A DNA stretch of 64,000 bases. Origin: Pseudonectria foliicola. Lineage: Eukaryota > Ascomycota > Sordariomycetes > Hypocreales > Nectriaceae. Location of the stretch: assembly GCA_003693505.1 (NCBI GenBank), contig QUZD01000022.1, forward strand, positions 62,001 to 126,000. Direction: 5' to 3'. Of the stretch, positions 34,777-45,939 are shown in pieces (positions within the stretch are counted from its first letter, which is position 1; every line of letters starts with the position of its first letter). Both the position numbers and the translations under genes were made by a program. A model generated the notes under the pieces. It did no database searches. It was not told the origin of the DNA and saw only the letters and a list, made by a program, of their open reading frames with translations.

Positions 34777-37281
34777 GCAGACAAAACGAGGATGCGATCG
34801 ATCTGCGAGTAGGGGCTTGCTTGTGCTGGGCTGCGGGATTGCAAGTAGGAAGAGGCAACGATTGGGTGGACGACGCCAAAAGCGGAGGCTGGTACTGTAT
34901 TTGGACTGTACGAGCACTGTCTATACAGCTCTGCTGAGGCCAACATCAAGGCGAGCGAGGAAGGGTCACACAGTACGAACAGAAACCCTGTGGGGAAGGC
35001 CGAGCCATGGTGCGTCAAGGCCTGGTTGCCAATGTGGGCGTGGACCGGGTGCAACAAGTGTAATCTGTAATCGTAATGACAGTCCCACGGCGCAATGACG
35101 GCTGAAGTGGGTGTTGAAGTGGGTGTGCAAGTGGGTGTTGAGGCGGGTGTGGGTGTGGCTGCTGTGGCGGGAAGCTCGATGCCGGGTGTGATGCTAGTAG
35201 ATAGAGCCCGGCAAATGGGGCGGGGAGCGCAACGGGAAGGCGAGCAAAAGGTATGCATTGCCTCTTTGGGCGAAGGGCGGATTCCTACAGCGACGGCAGG
35301 GCCGTGGTGCTAGCGTCCCGGATGAGTTGATTGACACATGGTATTTCCAACAAGAAACTCCCAGCCGTCGGGTTTCCCCCGTGCGCTTCATCGGCTTGAG
35401 CCACGGTGGACTCAGCTCTACATTGTGCATCCTGTATATACATATACTCGGAGGAACAGACTGGAGGAACATCCAATCCAGCCTCTACCGATATGCCATG
35501 CCACGCAGGTATCCATGGGCAATCTTGCACCTCTACCATGTAGGCCCACTGCATGCTTTGCGCCGCCGCTGCTGCACAGCACTCTTATCTCCGCCCCCAT
35601 GTGCCCTGCTTGCTGGGCGCTGTTGTGGGGGCTTCCGCCACTGGCGATGGATTGGATTTCAACGTCTACGCCCAGATCTTTGACTCTGGACCCTGCCGTC
35701 TATGCATGAAGACGGCTTTTTACCTCGTCGCCATCTTTGTAAACTTGAGCAGGCTGTCAAGCAGCAAATGTGCTGCGGGACGCCCCCGCCGAGATGACCA
35801 TGCGCTCTGGAGAGGGGAGAGCAATGGCCAGCATACTGTAGCATACCAAGACGCCTGTTCCCGCGCTTCCGACCCTTGCCATAACCGTAGCGCCAACCTT
35901 CCAAAGACACACTTGGACTTAGCCGGGGTTATTTTCCGGGGTCCCGTATGTAGACAACCAAAGCATATAGGAGCAGGCTAAAAACTATTCGCGATAGCCG
36001 CAGCGTTCATCCTCTCTCTGGCAGCTGGTGTTGCGGTGTGCGCAGTGGCGGCATTTTGAGTCCTTGCCCAGCGACGCTATCGTCTGCCTAGCCACCCATC
36101 GTCGCCTGACAGGCAGCTGACCGGCAAGTCAGCATCTCGTGGGCATCGGCCCATGTCTATGAAGTTGGAAGAGCTTGGTTTTTCTCTTCTCGATGCGCGC
36201 GAATTTTCAAGCCTCTTCTCGGGACCCGGCGGGAACGAAGCCGAGCCGAACCCCGGGATATCTACAGATCACTATTCGCCTACTCTGGCAATTCCAGTGC
36301 AGCCAAGAAAGGCATAGATGATCGTGCAGTGAGAAAAGTACAGTAAAGGGATTGACAAGGGGCGGCGAGGGAGTTCATCATTGGATGATTACACCCAACC
36401 AGACCACGAAACCGCCAGCCCAACCCAATCAGGGCGCTATGTCTTGCTTTTCCCCGAGACAAGTTGCTTGTCTGGGCCAGCTTGGCTAGGGCCATCGGGC
36501 CCCCCAAGTCCCCGACTGCGCGGTGATGCCATGTACTATGTAAAGCGAACAGTCACAGCGCTCTCGGATTGGTTTCCACCAGGGCTCTGGCCCGTTGTCT
36601 CAACTCATGGCGCCTCTTGGCAGCATGGGATCATCCTCAAGCATACCTGGCACTCAAACTGACACGACGCGATAAGAGGAGGCGGATGACTTGTATGCAC
36701 GACCAGAAGCAAACGTCGGCCAGCCACCCCTAACCAGCAGCGCATCTGATACATGGCGATCAGTTTCCCGTGCTCCATGATACCCATCAACACCCCATGG
36801 CATCCACCACTTGCCTCTCTGCGACGTACGAACGGGCTGCTGGGACCGTCAGACCTGCCGAGCTCGACTCCAGATTAACCTCAGCGGGTTCTACACTCGT
36901 TCACTTGAAAGGACATGTTGCACAAAGATCTGTAAGGTGGCCACGGGTAAACTAGTGAGGCGTCTGCTTGTATGCCATGTATGTCTGACCTATCATTCAT
37001 TTTGTAACAAACAGCGTGGTGTTATCTGATACATGACAGGCTGCAACCATAAAATGCTTGCCTGACCAACAGCAGGACTTGTAGCTACTTCTGCTACATA
37101 AATTCACCTTGACCTAACACAAAGTTGCATCGCCTTATGTATCTGCCTACCTATCACACTTATGTACTGGGATAATCCTACTGTTAGTTATCAGCTGGGA
37201 CCTGCAACGTCTGCTCATGCTCAGGATGGCTCGCAGTAATGATAGCCTTGAGCATGGGTCAATGAGGTATCCGGTGAGCCA

Positions 37282-38121
37282 TCACAACTCCCCAGCCTGA
37301 ATCGTCCACTCGTTCCAGCCCTTCTTCTCGCCTGGAAGACTAATGTTCTCCCACTCGGCCCTTGTGACAGCGCGCCACTCCTCGATGGGGATCCATCCAA
37401 TGTACGCCCGGTCGCCGAAGCCACCGATGAAGTAGACCTTGGTCACGACGAGTCGCGCCCAGTGGCTCTCGTGGATCACGTTACCGGGCAGCCAGAACTT
37501 GGCATCGGGGTGCTTGTTCGTGAAGCACGAAGCCAGCTTGACAGCGGCGATGGGCGACGGGGAGATGGGCTCCAGGTATCCGATGAGGGAAAAGCGAGGG
37601 AGGTTGGCAGCCGAAAACGGGACCGTATCGGGCGTCGATGACGACGACGACGCAGCCGTGTTATACTCGGAGCTGGACAGAAAGGGGACGTAGGCCGAGA
37701 GGCGAGAGAGCAGCGAGATACGCTTCGCAGGCGGGTAAGGCGGCACCCAGTTCATCGACAATGTAATGTTGGAGCCGGCGGCCACGTTCTTAAAGGTCGT
37801 AGCAATCTTGATTTCGAGAATCGTCGGGTTTCCGGCATCTTCGCAGTCGGCGACGTAGTCCATCAGTCCGATGGGCACACCGCCGAGGCCTTCGGGTCTA
37901 TTCTCGGATGCACCGGCATCGCCCGTCTTGTTGTGGGGGAACACGGTCGAAAGCGTCGCGAGCTTCGTCAGAGCGAGGACACGACGGGCCATCACGGCGG
38001 ACTCGTAGCTCGTCGGGATGCGGGACGTGACGGCCTGGGCGTCGTTGGCGAAGACATGAGGAACGGGGCTGAAACCATGGGCGGCGCCGGCCAGGGCCGT
38101 GGCGACAGGGAAGAACTTCAT
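37282..38121 (-). CDS. Secreted CREG-like protein, FMN-binding split-barrel fold
   Basis: Single exon, 279 residues. The N-terminus MKFFPVATALAGAAHG is a signal peptide, followed by ARRVLALTKLATLSTVF and a GVPIGLMDYVADCEDAGNP segment. These, with KHPDAKFWLPGNVIHESHWARL and VYFIGGFGDRAYIGWIP, match the pyridoxamine-5'-phosphate-oxidase-like domain of CREG proteins (PF13883 type). Animal CREG is a secreted or lysosomal glycoprotein without proven oxidase activity; the fungal role is unknown. Candidate N-glycosylation sites are NKT and NIT. The C-terminal EEWRAVTRAEWENI is typical of fungal members. It lies alone, on the same strand as MED12, with no evident pathway partners. Confidence 0.88.
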   Translation of the reverse strand: MKFFPVATALAGAAHGFSPVPHVFANDAQAVTSRIPTSYESAVMARRVLALTKLATLSTVFPHNKTGDAGASENRPEGLGGVPIGLMDYVADCEDAGNPTILEIKIATTFKNVAAGSNITLSMNWVPPYPPAKRISLLSRLSAYVPFLSSSEYNTAASSSSSTPDTVPFSAANLPRFSLIGYLEPISPSPIAAVKLASCFTNKHPDAKFWLPGNVIHESHWARLVVTKVYFIGGFGDRAYIGWIPIEEWRAVTRAEWENISLPGEKKGWNEWTIQAGEL

Positions 38122-39570
38122 GCTGTCGATGATGAGCCTTACTCGGGTCGGAACAATGACAGAGATGGAAAATGCGAAGGGAGGTGGTGATGAAGAGAAG
38201 AAACAAATCGCTCAGATCATTTCATGTCGCTTGATCGACTTCGGGTGCGGGGGTTATCCAGAGTGCAAGTTACTAGACACAGATACTGTACGTGACCAAC
38301 CGTACAAGGCAATCCGTACGGCAGGGTCAGCTGCTGGACACGATCCTGTAGCCAAGACGACGAAAGGAGCATAGAACACCTGATGTGACCTCCGTACCCT
38401 CGCTTGCCTCGCTCTGCTGGCCTACAATGAGCTGGTAGTGCGGAATTGGCCGTGCGCTAAGCGCCTCTGATCCATGATGATGTCGCTGTCAGACGAGATT
38501 GATAAGATTAGATCCATCTGTGACCAGCGGTCGATCCGGGTCGCGCTCTGGGAGCGGGGGCACGGAGCTAAGCGGGCAGTACCTGGGTACACTAGGCACT
38601 TGCGTGCATTGGTGTACGGGTACGCTCTGTTGTCGATGATTTGATACATGAGGCTACAGGATATCAATGCAGCATCGCAACGGTGCAAAACGGCAAAAGA
38701 CGTTGGCAGTGGCTTTTCCCTTTGGCTCTAAATCGTGTCCCACAACGCCCAGATGGCATCAGCAGGGCCACATGCTAAGAGTAAGGTGTGCCGAGGGCGC
38801 GCCTACTGTAGGCTTGCATAGGTACTGAGGCATGTGGCTTTTAACGCTGGCTTCGTTGCTGGGGTAGACGGGATGCGTGCCATTCAACAACTGCCGATGC
38901 TGCGTCGAGATTGGTAGCTAGACGAGACTTGTGACTGCTCTAGTTGTCGTAGCACCCAGATCTAGGCTTGTTGCAGTGGAGAGCATGCCGATGCGGCGCA
39001 AACGAGGAGCCCCGGAGCCCTGGAGCCCTTGAGCCCTGGAAGGCCCCAGAGACAGACAGAGCCGCCGCCACAATCATGCTTAAGATTGGTAAACAATGCA
39101 AGGAATGGCTCGCTCGCCCAGTAGCCCATCTGGTTGGACGCTTCCCCGCGGCTGATCGTCGGCGGAGCCTTCACCGAGCGATCCCCGATGGTTGCTGCCG
39201 CAACTGTGTTGTTCCACCACCCCGCCGAGCCAATCATTGGGCATGACGCACCTTGCCCAGTAGGTCCAAGCGATACAGCTCCCACGTCACTTGCCTGCAG
39301 CTGTTCCTTGCGTCAGCTTTACCTTTGCCCCGCTGGCCTGGTCGAGGCATTGTTTTCTATTCAATCCCACCGTCTCAGCTCTTTTCCTCGACATTTCTAC
39401 TGCTCCTCACGGTTCAGCAGTTGTTGATATCTTCGCTCCCTTACCCGATTGCTGCCCAACCCGGCATCGGATCATACCCTGCTTGCCCACCTGCCCCTCC
39501 ACCTGTTGTCTTCCACCACCTGTTTCGCCGTTCCTTGTCGCATATTCCATAGTCGACGTCGAGAGGAACC
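38122..39570. other. Intergenic divergent promoter region, CREG-like gene to SIDB
   Basis: Upstream DNA of two divergent genes. The last 300 bases before the kinase gene are pyrimidine-rich, as in many fungal leaders. No gene or repeat array recognised. Confidence 0.45.
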
Positions 39571-41650
39571 ATGGCGAGCTTCATGGCCAACTTCTTCCCT
39601 GCTGTTGGGAAGAGCTCTGGAGACGCCTCCCCTCGCCCAGCCACTCCCGCCAGGATGGAGAGCTTCATCAACCCGCCCAGCACTCCTCAGGGCAGCCCAA
39701 GCAAGAAGACGATGCCTCCCGGCGCAAATGATCTCCCGGCAGCATTCGAACAAGCCATGTCGCTGGCCCAAGGCAACGGATCGCCCGTCAAGCTGACCCG
39801 ACCGCAGAGTGTCATTACGCCGCTATCGCCTGGCAGGAGTAACGTCCAGCCCTTGGACGAGGCTAGCGCCAACGTGGACGACAGCGTGGTTCACAAGGCG
39901 AGGTCTGGGAGCCCGCTTAGAAGGCAGGGCCAGGAGAATACACCCCCCGTTTCCCGTCTCGGAACCATGGATCAGCCGCCACAGCACAATCATGCTGCCC
40001 TCTCCAGACAACAGCTGTACGAGCCCAAGGAACGAACGACTACCTCTACCAAAAAGTTCAATACTCAGCGAGGTCTTACGCCCGAGGAGCGCGAGATTCT
40101 TCAAAAGCCCAACGTCCGTCGAATGGTCAACGTCACTCAGCTGTGTAAGTTTCCTCAACCCTTAACCCTCTGGGTATGCCTCTGACACCGTGAAGACTTC
40201 TTGGATTATTACTTCGATCTTCTTACCTACGTCGGCTCGCGACAAAGCCGACTGGAGGCTTTCAAGTCCGAGTTCCCCCCTCCTCCGGAGACCGACGAGC
40301 GGACACACTCCCAGATGTGGTCCAAGTACACTGGCCGAGAACGTGCCAATTTGCGAAAGCGACGAGTCCGCCTTCGACACGGAGACTTCCAAATCTTGAC
40401 TCAGGTCGGGCAGGGAGGTTACGGCCAGGTCTTCTTGGCTCAGAAGAAGGATACGCGGGAAGTTTGTGCACTCAAGGTCATGAGCAAGAAGCTGCTCTTC
40501 AAATTGGATGAGGTTCGCCACGTCTTGACCGAGCGAGATATCCTCACCACCGCCAAGAGCGACTGGCTCGTCAGACTTCTCTACTCTTTTCAGGATGATA
40601 AGAGCATCTATCTCGCCATGGAGTACGTACCTGGTGGCGATTTCCGCACCCTTCTTAACAATACCGGTGTGCTATCCAACCGACACGCTCGCTTCTACAT
40701 TGCCGAGATGTTCTGCTCGGTGGATGCTCTACATCAACTCGGCTACATCCATCGTGACCTGAAGCCAGAGAACTTCTTGGTCGACTCCACCGGCCATGTC
40801 AAGCTGACCGATTTTGGTCTGGCTGCTGGCATGCTGGCCCCATCGAAGATTGAATCCATGCGCATCAAGCTGGAGAAGGCATCGGAGACGTCTGTTCCAT
40901 TTGGCAAGCCCATGGAACAGAGAAGCATTGCCGAGCGCCGAGAGAACTACCGCACCATGCGCAACAATGATGTCAATTACGCAAAGTCGATTGTCGGATC
41001 TCCCGACTACATGGCGCCTGAAGTCCTGAGAGGGGAAGAGTACGACTACACTGTCGACTACTGGAGTCTGGGATGCATGCTGTTCGAGGCTCTCACCGGA
41101 TTCCCTCCCTTTGCCGGCGCCACTCCAGATGAAACTTGGCGAAACCTGAAGCACTGGAAGGAGGTGCTAAAGAGGCCGGTTTGGGAGGATCCCAACTACT
41201 TCCTCAGTAATCGAACTTGGAACTTCATCACAACGTAAGTCATTGGCTCTTTTTCTACTATTCTGAGAGTCACCATGACTAACAGTGGATAGGTGCATCA
41301 ACTCTCGAGCAAGGCGATTCTCCAACATTAAGGATATCTTTAATCACCAATATTTCGCCGAGGTTGACTGGGAGACGCTTCGCCAGACGCGTGCGCCCTT
41401 CGTCCCCGAGCTGGACTCGGAGACGGATGCCGGATACTTTGACGACTTTGATAACGAGGCCGACATGGCCAAGTACAAGGAGGTGCACGATAAGCAGCAG
41501 GCGCTGGAGACCATGGCCGAGCGTGAAGACGAGATGGGCAAGGGTCTCTTTGTCGGGTTCACGTTCCGACACCGCAAGCCGAATCCTGATGACGGCGGCA
41601 GCCCGCGCAAGCGCATCGCAACAGACGAGACGTTTGGGACCATGTTCTAG
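39571..41650 (+). CDS. sidB: NDR-family mitotic exit/septation kinase (SidB/DBF-2/Dbf2/Sid2)
   Basis: Three exons, 39571-40144, 40196-41234 and 41293-41650, giving 656 residues. The N-terminal Mob1-binding region contains LTPEEREIL, VRRMVNVTQL and YFLDYYFDLLTYVGSRQSRL, spliced exactly across intron 1. The AGC kinase domain has VGQGGYGQVF at about 263, Lys285 in CALKVMSK, Asp379 in HRDLKPENF, Asp397 of DFG, and the activation-loop Ser456 in AKSIVGSPDYMAPEVL. The NDR-specific insert lies between DFG and the loop. The hydrophobic motif VGFTFRH has Thr628. These features fit the Dbf2/Sid2 branch rather than Cot1/Cbk1. The kinase acts with Mob1 at the end of the septation initiation network to drive septum formation. 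Both phosphosites are intact. Confidence 0.93.
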
Positions 41651-42838
41651 AGCGAGCAGCAGAGTCCCAGAAAATTGGACTGGCGCGAGCTCTACCGCCG
41701 GGCGTTCTTCTAGCCGGGCCTATGTTGGCCTTCATGCCGACACTTGCTCTACATCAATGCTGCAGAGACCGCGAATGAGGCCGCGGTACATATGTCGGCA
41801 AGGTTTTTGTCTCGCCTTGGTTTTTCGTTTCTTGCTTGCCACATTCCACTTTTGCCACATCTGGATTGCAGATTGGCCTTTTGCGTTTTTGTTTGCACTC
41901 ATCCTTTTCAGCGGGCATTTGCTGAATTGCAACCATGGTCTCTTCGTTACAGGTTTGTCTTGTCTTGTGCCGGGAGTTCGAGTGAATTGGTTTATAAAAG
42001 AGAACCTCTGGGCTGGACAAAATCCATGGCAAATGGATAGATGCCTAGGTACCTGGGTAGGTAAGGCTTGGGGGGGGGGGGGAGGTTGCGTATCGGCGAC
42101 TCTTTGGCCGCGGGGACAGTGTCGCTGTCGTCCTCATGTATGTATGTATCAAGGTGTTTCATTAATCAAGAACAAGGGTTAGGGGGAACAATAGTACTGT
42201 AGTATAAAGCTTTCTCAAATTTGGAGCGCCGCTGCGCCATTGCGATTCATAGAGGGACGGTGCACGGCACCAACACAACTCCAGTTCCAGTTGGACGACG
42301 ATGGAAAATCTCACAGGGGCCAAACGGTCGAGAGGGCGAACAAATCCAGTCTATAATTGAAGGCTTCCGTGATATCCCAGACCTCCCTCCCAACGGAACA
42401 AATGTCCGCACTAAACGCCCTCGAGCCGTCCTCTCGCTAACCCATGTCTCGTGTTGTCGTGGTCCATCTTTGGGATGTCGTCGTGTATCCCATCCCACGC
42501 CGTCATACACAAGTTTGCCCAACCCAGTCTCACTCCAATTTAAGAAAAAAAACATGACAACGAGAACTTGCGAGACATCCAGAAAAAGAAGAAGCCAGCT
42601 TTGCCCCGCATTGCAATTGTATCCGACTGAGGTATCAAGTTCCTGTGAGAACAACATAAAATCCAAAAACTCCCCCATCTCACCAAACGCCATTCGAGGT
42701 ACAAAACCGCCGGAAAAAGTAAGAAAAATGCCGAGTGTGGCAGAGCACACTGGCTCACAGTTGTCGGGTCTTTGAAAGCTCACACAATACCAGATAGACC
42801 ACGCCGCCTCCAATCTATAATAGCCTGGTGTTGGAAAA
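41651..42838. other. Convergent intergenic region between SIDB and AREA
   Basis: 3' flanks of two genes facing each other. Contains a poly-G tract at about 42070-42083 and a TAGGTACCTGGGTAGGTA cluster at about 42045-42062. No gene recognised. Confidence 0.45.
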
Positions 42839-45800
42839 TCAAAGACTCATTGTCAGCCACTCCCATTCCTGGGGACCAGCCGATCCTCCCATTCCGCTCA
42901 TCATTGAGCTGCTTTGGCCACCGGTCATTCCCAGCATGCCGGAGCCCAACTGTGGTCGCTGCTGGCTCATGCTGAACGATAGGCCACCTGGGAGGCCAGG
43001 CGAGAGGCCCGAGATGGATCCCATGCGGCCGTCATTGGATCCAGTAGATTCTGGACTATCAATATCCATGCTCATCGCGGCATCGGTGGTGGCACTCTTG
43101 CTATGTCGTCGTTGTCGCTTTGATGTGGTGACAGGGCGCGAAACGGACGATGCTCCTGGCCCTGGGCTCGTCTTTGGGGGAGCGGCCGCAATGGGAACCA
43201 CGCCCTTGCCACCCAGGGCGCCAGCGGAAGAGGGCCCGTTGTTTCCAAAGTTGCTGTTCGGAGTGCTTTCTGCTGTATTTCCTCCAGAAGCTATGCCACT
43301 GGCAGGGCTCTCACTCTCTTTGTTGCTCAAGGGTTGACTGACTGCGGGCGGCGTTGTGATCTTGGGCGCTTTGCTGACCGGGGCGTTGTCATTGACGGTC
43401 GTTGATACGGAGAGCGACGAGTTTTTGCGCGACGTGGCATTGGAGCCCTTCTTGGATCGATTGCCCGATCCGCCCACGGGCAGGTTGGAACCTGAGCCGC
43501 GATTTCGCTTCTTGATCACGTCCGTTTTCAAACTCAGCGGCCGCACAACGCCGTGCAGCTTCAGGAACAAGCCACAGGCGTTACATAGAGGCTGGCCCTC
43601 GGGGTTTCGCCTCCAAAGAGGCGTTGTCTGGGTAAAGCAGTTGGTGCAAGTCGCGGGGGTATTTCCATCACCACCATTGGCCCCAGAAGCCTGAAGGTTG
43701 GTTGTTGAGCCTTGCTTGGAAAGCGGTGGAGAAGATGGCCGGCTAGGAGCAACAGAGGACAGGCCCGACATTGTGCCACTTCCACCGCCAGAGGGAGACA
43801 TGGACATGGACTGGGCAAGTTGCTCGAAGCCATTCTTGCCAGCAGGATGTGAAGGGGTGGACGAGTTCCTTGGAAGCTTGTTCTGCCTCTTGGGGTTCCC
43901 GGCTCTGAAGGACTGCGATTGCGAACGACCCAGTCCACTGCCGTCCCATTCGCCACCGGCGTCGGCATAGTCCGCAGTGGCCCCTCCGATTACCACTTGT
44001 TTTCGCGTGGGCCCGCCTGGATATCGGGCTGCCTGCGTGCTAAATTGGCCAGGTAGCGAAGCATCCCAACCTAGAGAGCCCGCCTCATCAAATGAGGAAG
44101 AAAGATCCTTTTGCATGGGCATGTTGCGATCCGCGAATGCGTTGTTTTCCTCGTCGTCGGAGTCGGCGCCGAATGAAAACATGTTGTCCTGTTGCATCTG
44201 AACCACGGGGGATGTGGCGGGGTGCTCCGATTGGAAGACTTGGGACGGATCGATGTGGCCGAATGAACTTGGCGCAGTGCTGCTGTAGGCGAGAGACTCG
44301 GGTCCAGAGCCAGGAGCGGTAAACATGGGCGTAGCGTTCTGATTAGCTCCACTGCCCGTGATGGCGCTGGTGTTTCCACCGCTTTGATTGTTGTTGTTGG
44401 GTCCAGTGTTGTTGTTGTTGAACATGAACTGCTGGCCTAACAAGCCCAGGTTGGGAGGGCCGGGCTGAAATCCTCGGGTTCGCGGGCGCACATCCTGGGA
44501 ACCAAAGTAGAAGCCTTCGTGCTCGGGTATCGGATGGGGGGTGGAGGCGGTGGACTGGTAAGCAGATTCGGTCGGAGAGTAGATGTCGACATTGTTGAAG
44601 GAGGATGAGGGTACACCCGAAGCCTGATACATGTTGGAAAATGGACCATTGGGTACCATGGGGGATGAAGGGGAGAAGGCGAAGTTTTGGTGGAAAGGGC
44701 CGTTGGGATTGATGATGGCGTCGTTCTCCATGAACGTATCAAGACCAAAGGGGACAGCGCCGGCATGGCTGGGCTGCTGGGGCAGGCTGGCAGGGTTGAG
44801 GTTATCAAGAGAGTAGTCATGGAGTTCTGAATCCAGCTCAATGTCAGTTTGGACAGCGCTGTTGCTGTTGACGGCGGGAACATGGGGGGAGAAGTTTGCT
44901 GGTCGTTTTCGGGTCTATAGGAGGGGTTAGCGACAGACATCAACTGACAGATGGAGATGTGAGATGTGAAGCGGGAAGTGATGCAGTGATGACTCGGGAA
45001 GCAGGTCAATAGGAACACTGGGAGACACTTACGCGGCGGTCGTCGACGCTCGTCTTGCGAAGGTGTCGCTGGACATAATTGAACTCATTCTTCTTGGCCA
45101 TCTGGCGAAGGGCGGGGACGGATTGAGGGACGAAGTGGTGCGACACATCCTTGCGGGATTTGATGGGGATGGCCATGGAGTTGGCAGAGCGGTCTTCGGC
45201 CTGGCGATCGGGGGCCTGGGGCGAAGAGAGATTGACAGGCGTGGCGGCCTGCTCCGAGAAGATGAAGTCGTCGAGGTTCATGGAGTCGGGCTGGGCGAAG
45301 ATGTTCTCGGAGGATTTGCGCAGCTGGGCGATGCCACTGGGCGTGCTCTGCATCATGGGCCTGGCAAGCCTGTGACGAAGGCACATGGATCTCAGCACGT
45401 CATAAGGCGAAGGCGGCGCGGCGGCGGCAGGAAGCCATGCAAATCAAGTATAAAGGGGACGGCGGGCCATACCTGTTACCGTTGGTGGAGGAGCCGGGCG
45501 CATCCTCGTCGGCGTCGTCGCCGGTCCTCTTGCGCATGTTGAGAGCCATCATGCGCCAAGTCAGGTTCTCCATGCGGCGCTGGTTTGGCAGCTGGAACTT
45601 GGCCATGCGGAAGAACTTCCAGACCTGGGTGGCCAAAGGGTCGTCCTGCTGCATCTTGTCGAGGCTCTGGTCGAGACTGGCACCGTCATTGTCGAGCGAG
45701 GGGAAGATGGCCGAGCCGAGCAGGCCCGGGTTGGCCATGAAGATGGATTTTGAGAGATCCATCGAGATGTCGCCAAAGGCGTGGGTGAGGCTCTGGCCAG

Positions 45801-45939
45801 GGCCGGAGACGGGGACGGCGGCGGGGACTGGAAAGGCCCAGTCGGTGATGGAGTTGGAGTTGGCGTTGGCGTTAGTGTTGGAGTTGGTGTTGGGTCTCCG
45901 CGGGAAGCGAAAGTCATGTTCTGTCATGGTCGGGTGCAT
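42839..45939 (-). CDS. areA: Nitrogen regulatory GATA transcription factor AreA/NIT2
   Basis: Three exons, 45939-45473, 45369-45033 and 44914-42839, 959 residues. AreA activates genes for use of secondary nitrogen sources when ammonium or glutamine is scarce. The N-terminal AreA-specific domain (PF08550 type) is present as VWKFFRMAKFQLPNQRRMENL and then WRMMALNMRKR. A second conserved block, LDDFIFSEQ, follows in exon 2. The single GATA zinc finger, C-X2-C-X17-C-X2-C, lies at residues 691-715 (CTNCFTQTTPLW, NPEGQPLCNACGLF), followed by a basic tail with IKKRNRG. The extreme C-terminus WEWLTMSL is the conserved end bound by NmrA-type repressors. Between these are long Asn-, Ser- and Pro-rich linkers. 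Intron lengths are 103 and 118 nt with GT/AG borders. MTEHDFRFPRRP, four codons downstream, is a possible alternative start. Confidence 0.96.

Larger units (their letters stand above)
33891..37281. other. Intergenic: MED12 promoter side and DNA up to the CREG-like gene
   Basis: 3.4 kb without a supported gene. The MED12-proximal 1 kb carries GGTGA, ACAAGC and ACAAG tandem repeats, and about 35.1 kb has GTGGGTGTTGA-type repeats. Open frames in 34.3-36 kb are mostly repeat-derived or antisense shadows. A 142-codon plus frame at 35553-35981 shows no domain. Confidence 0.5.

Noticed and set aside
42069..42083. Poly-G and poly-C tracts (also near 25148, 47502 and 62580)
   Set aside because: Single homopolymers without further structure. 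They matter only as places where sequence length may be unreliable.
42170..42190. Telomere-like TTAGGG near the AREA 3' side
   Set aside because: Only a single unit (GGGTTAGGGGG), with no tandem array.
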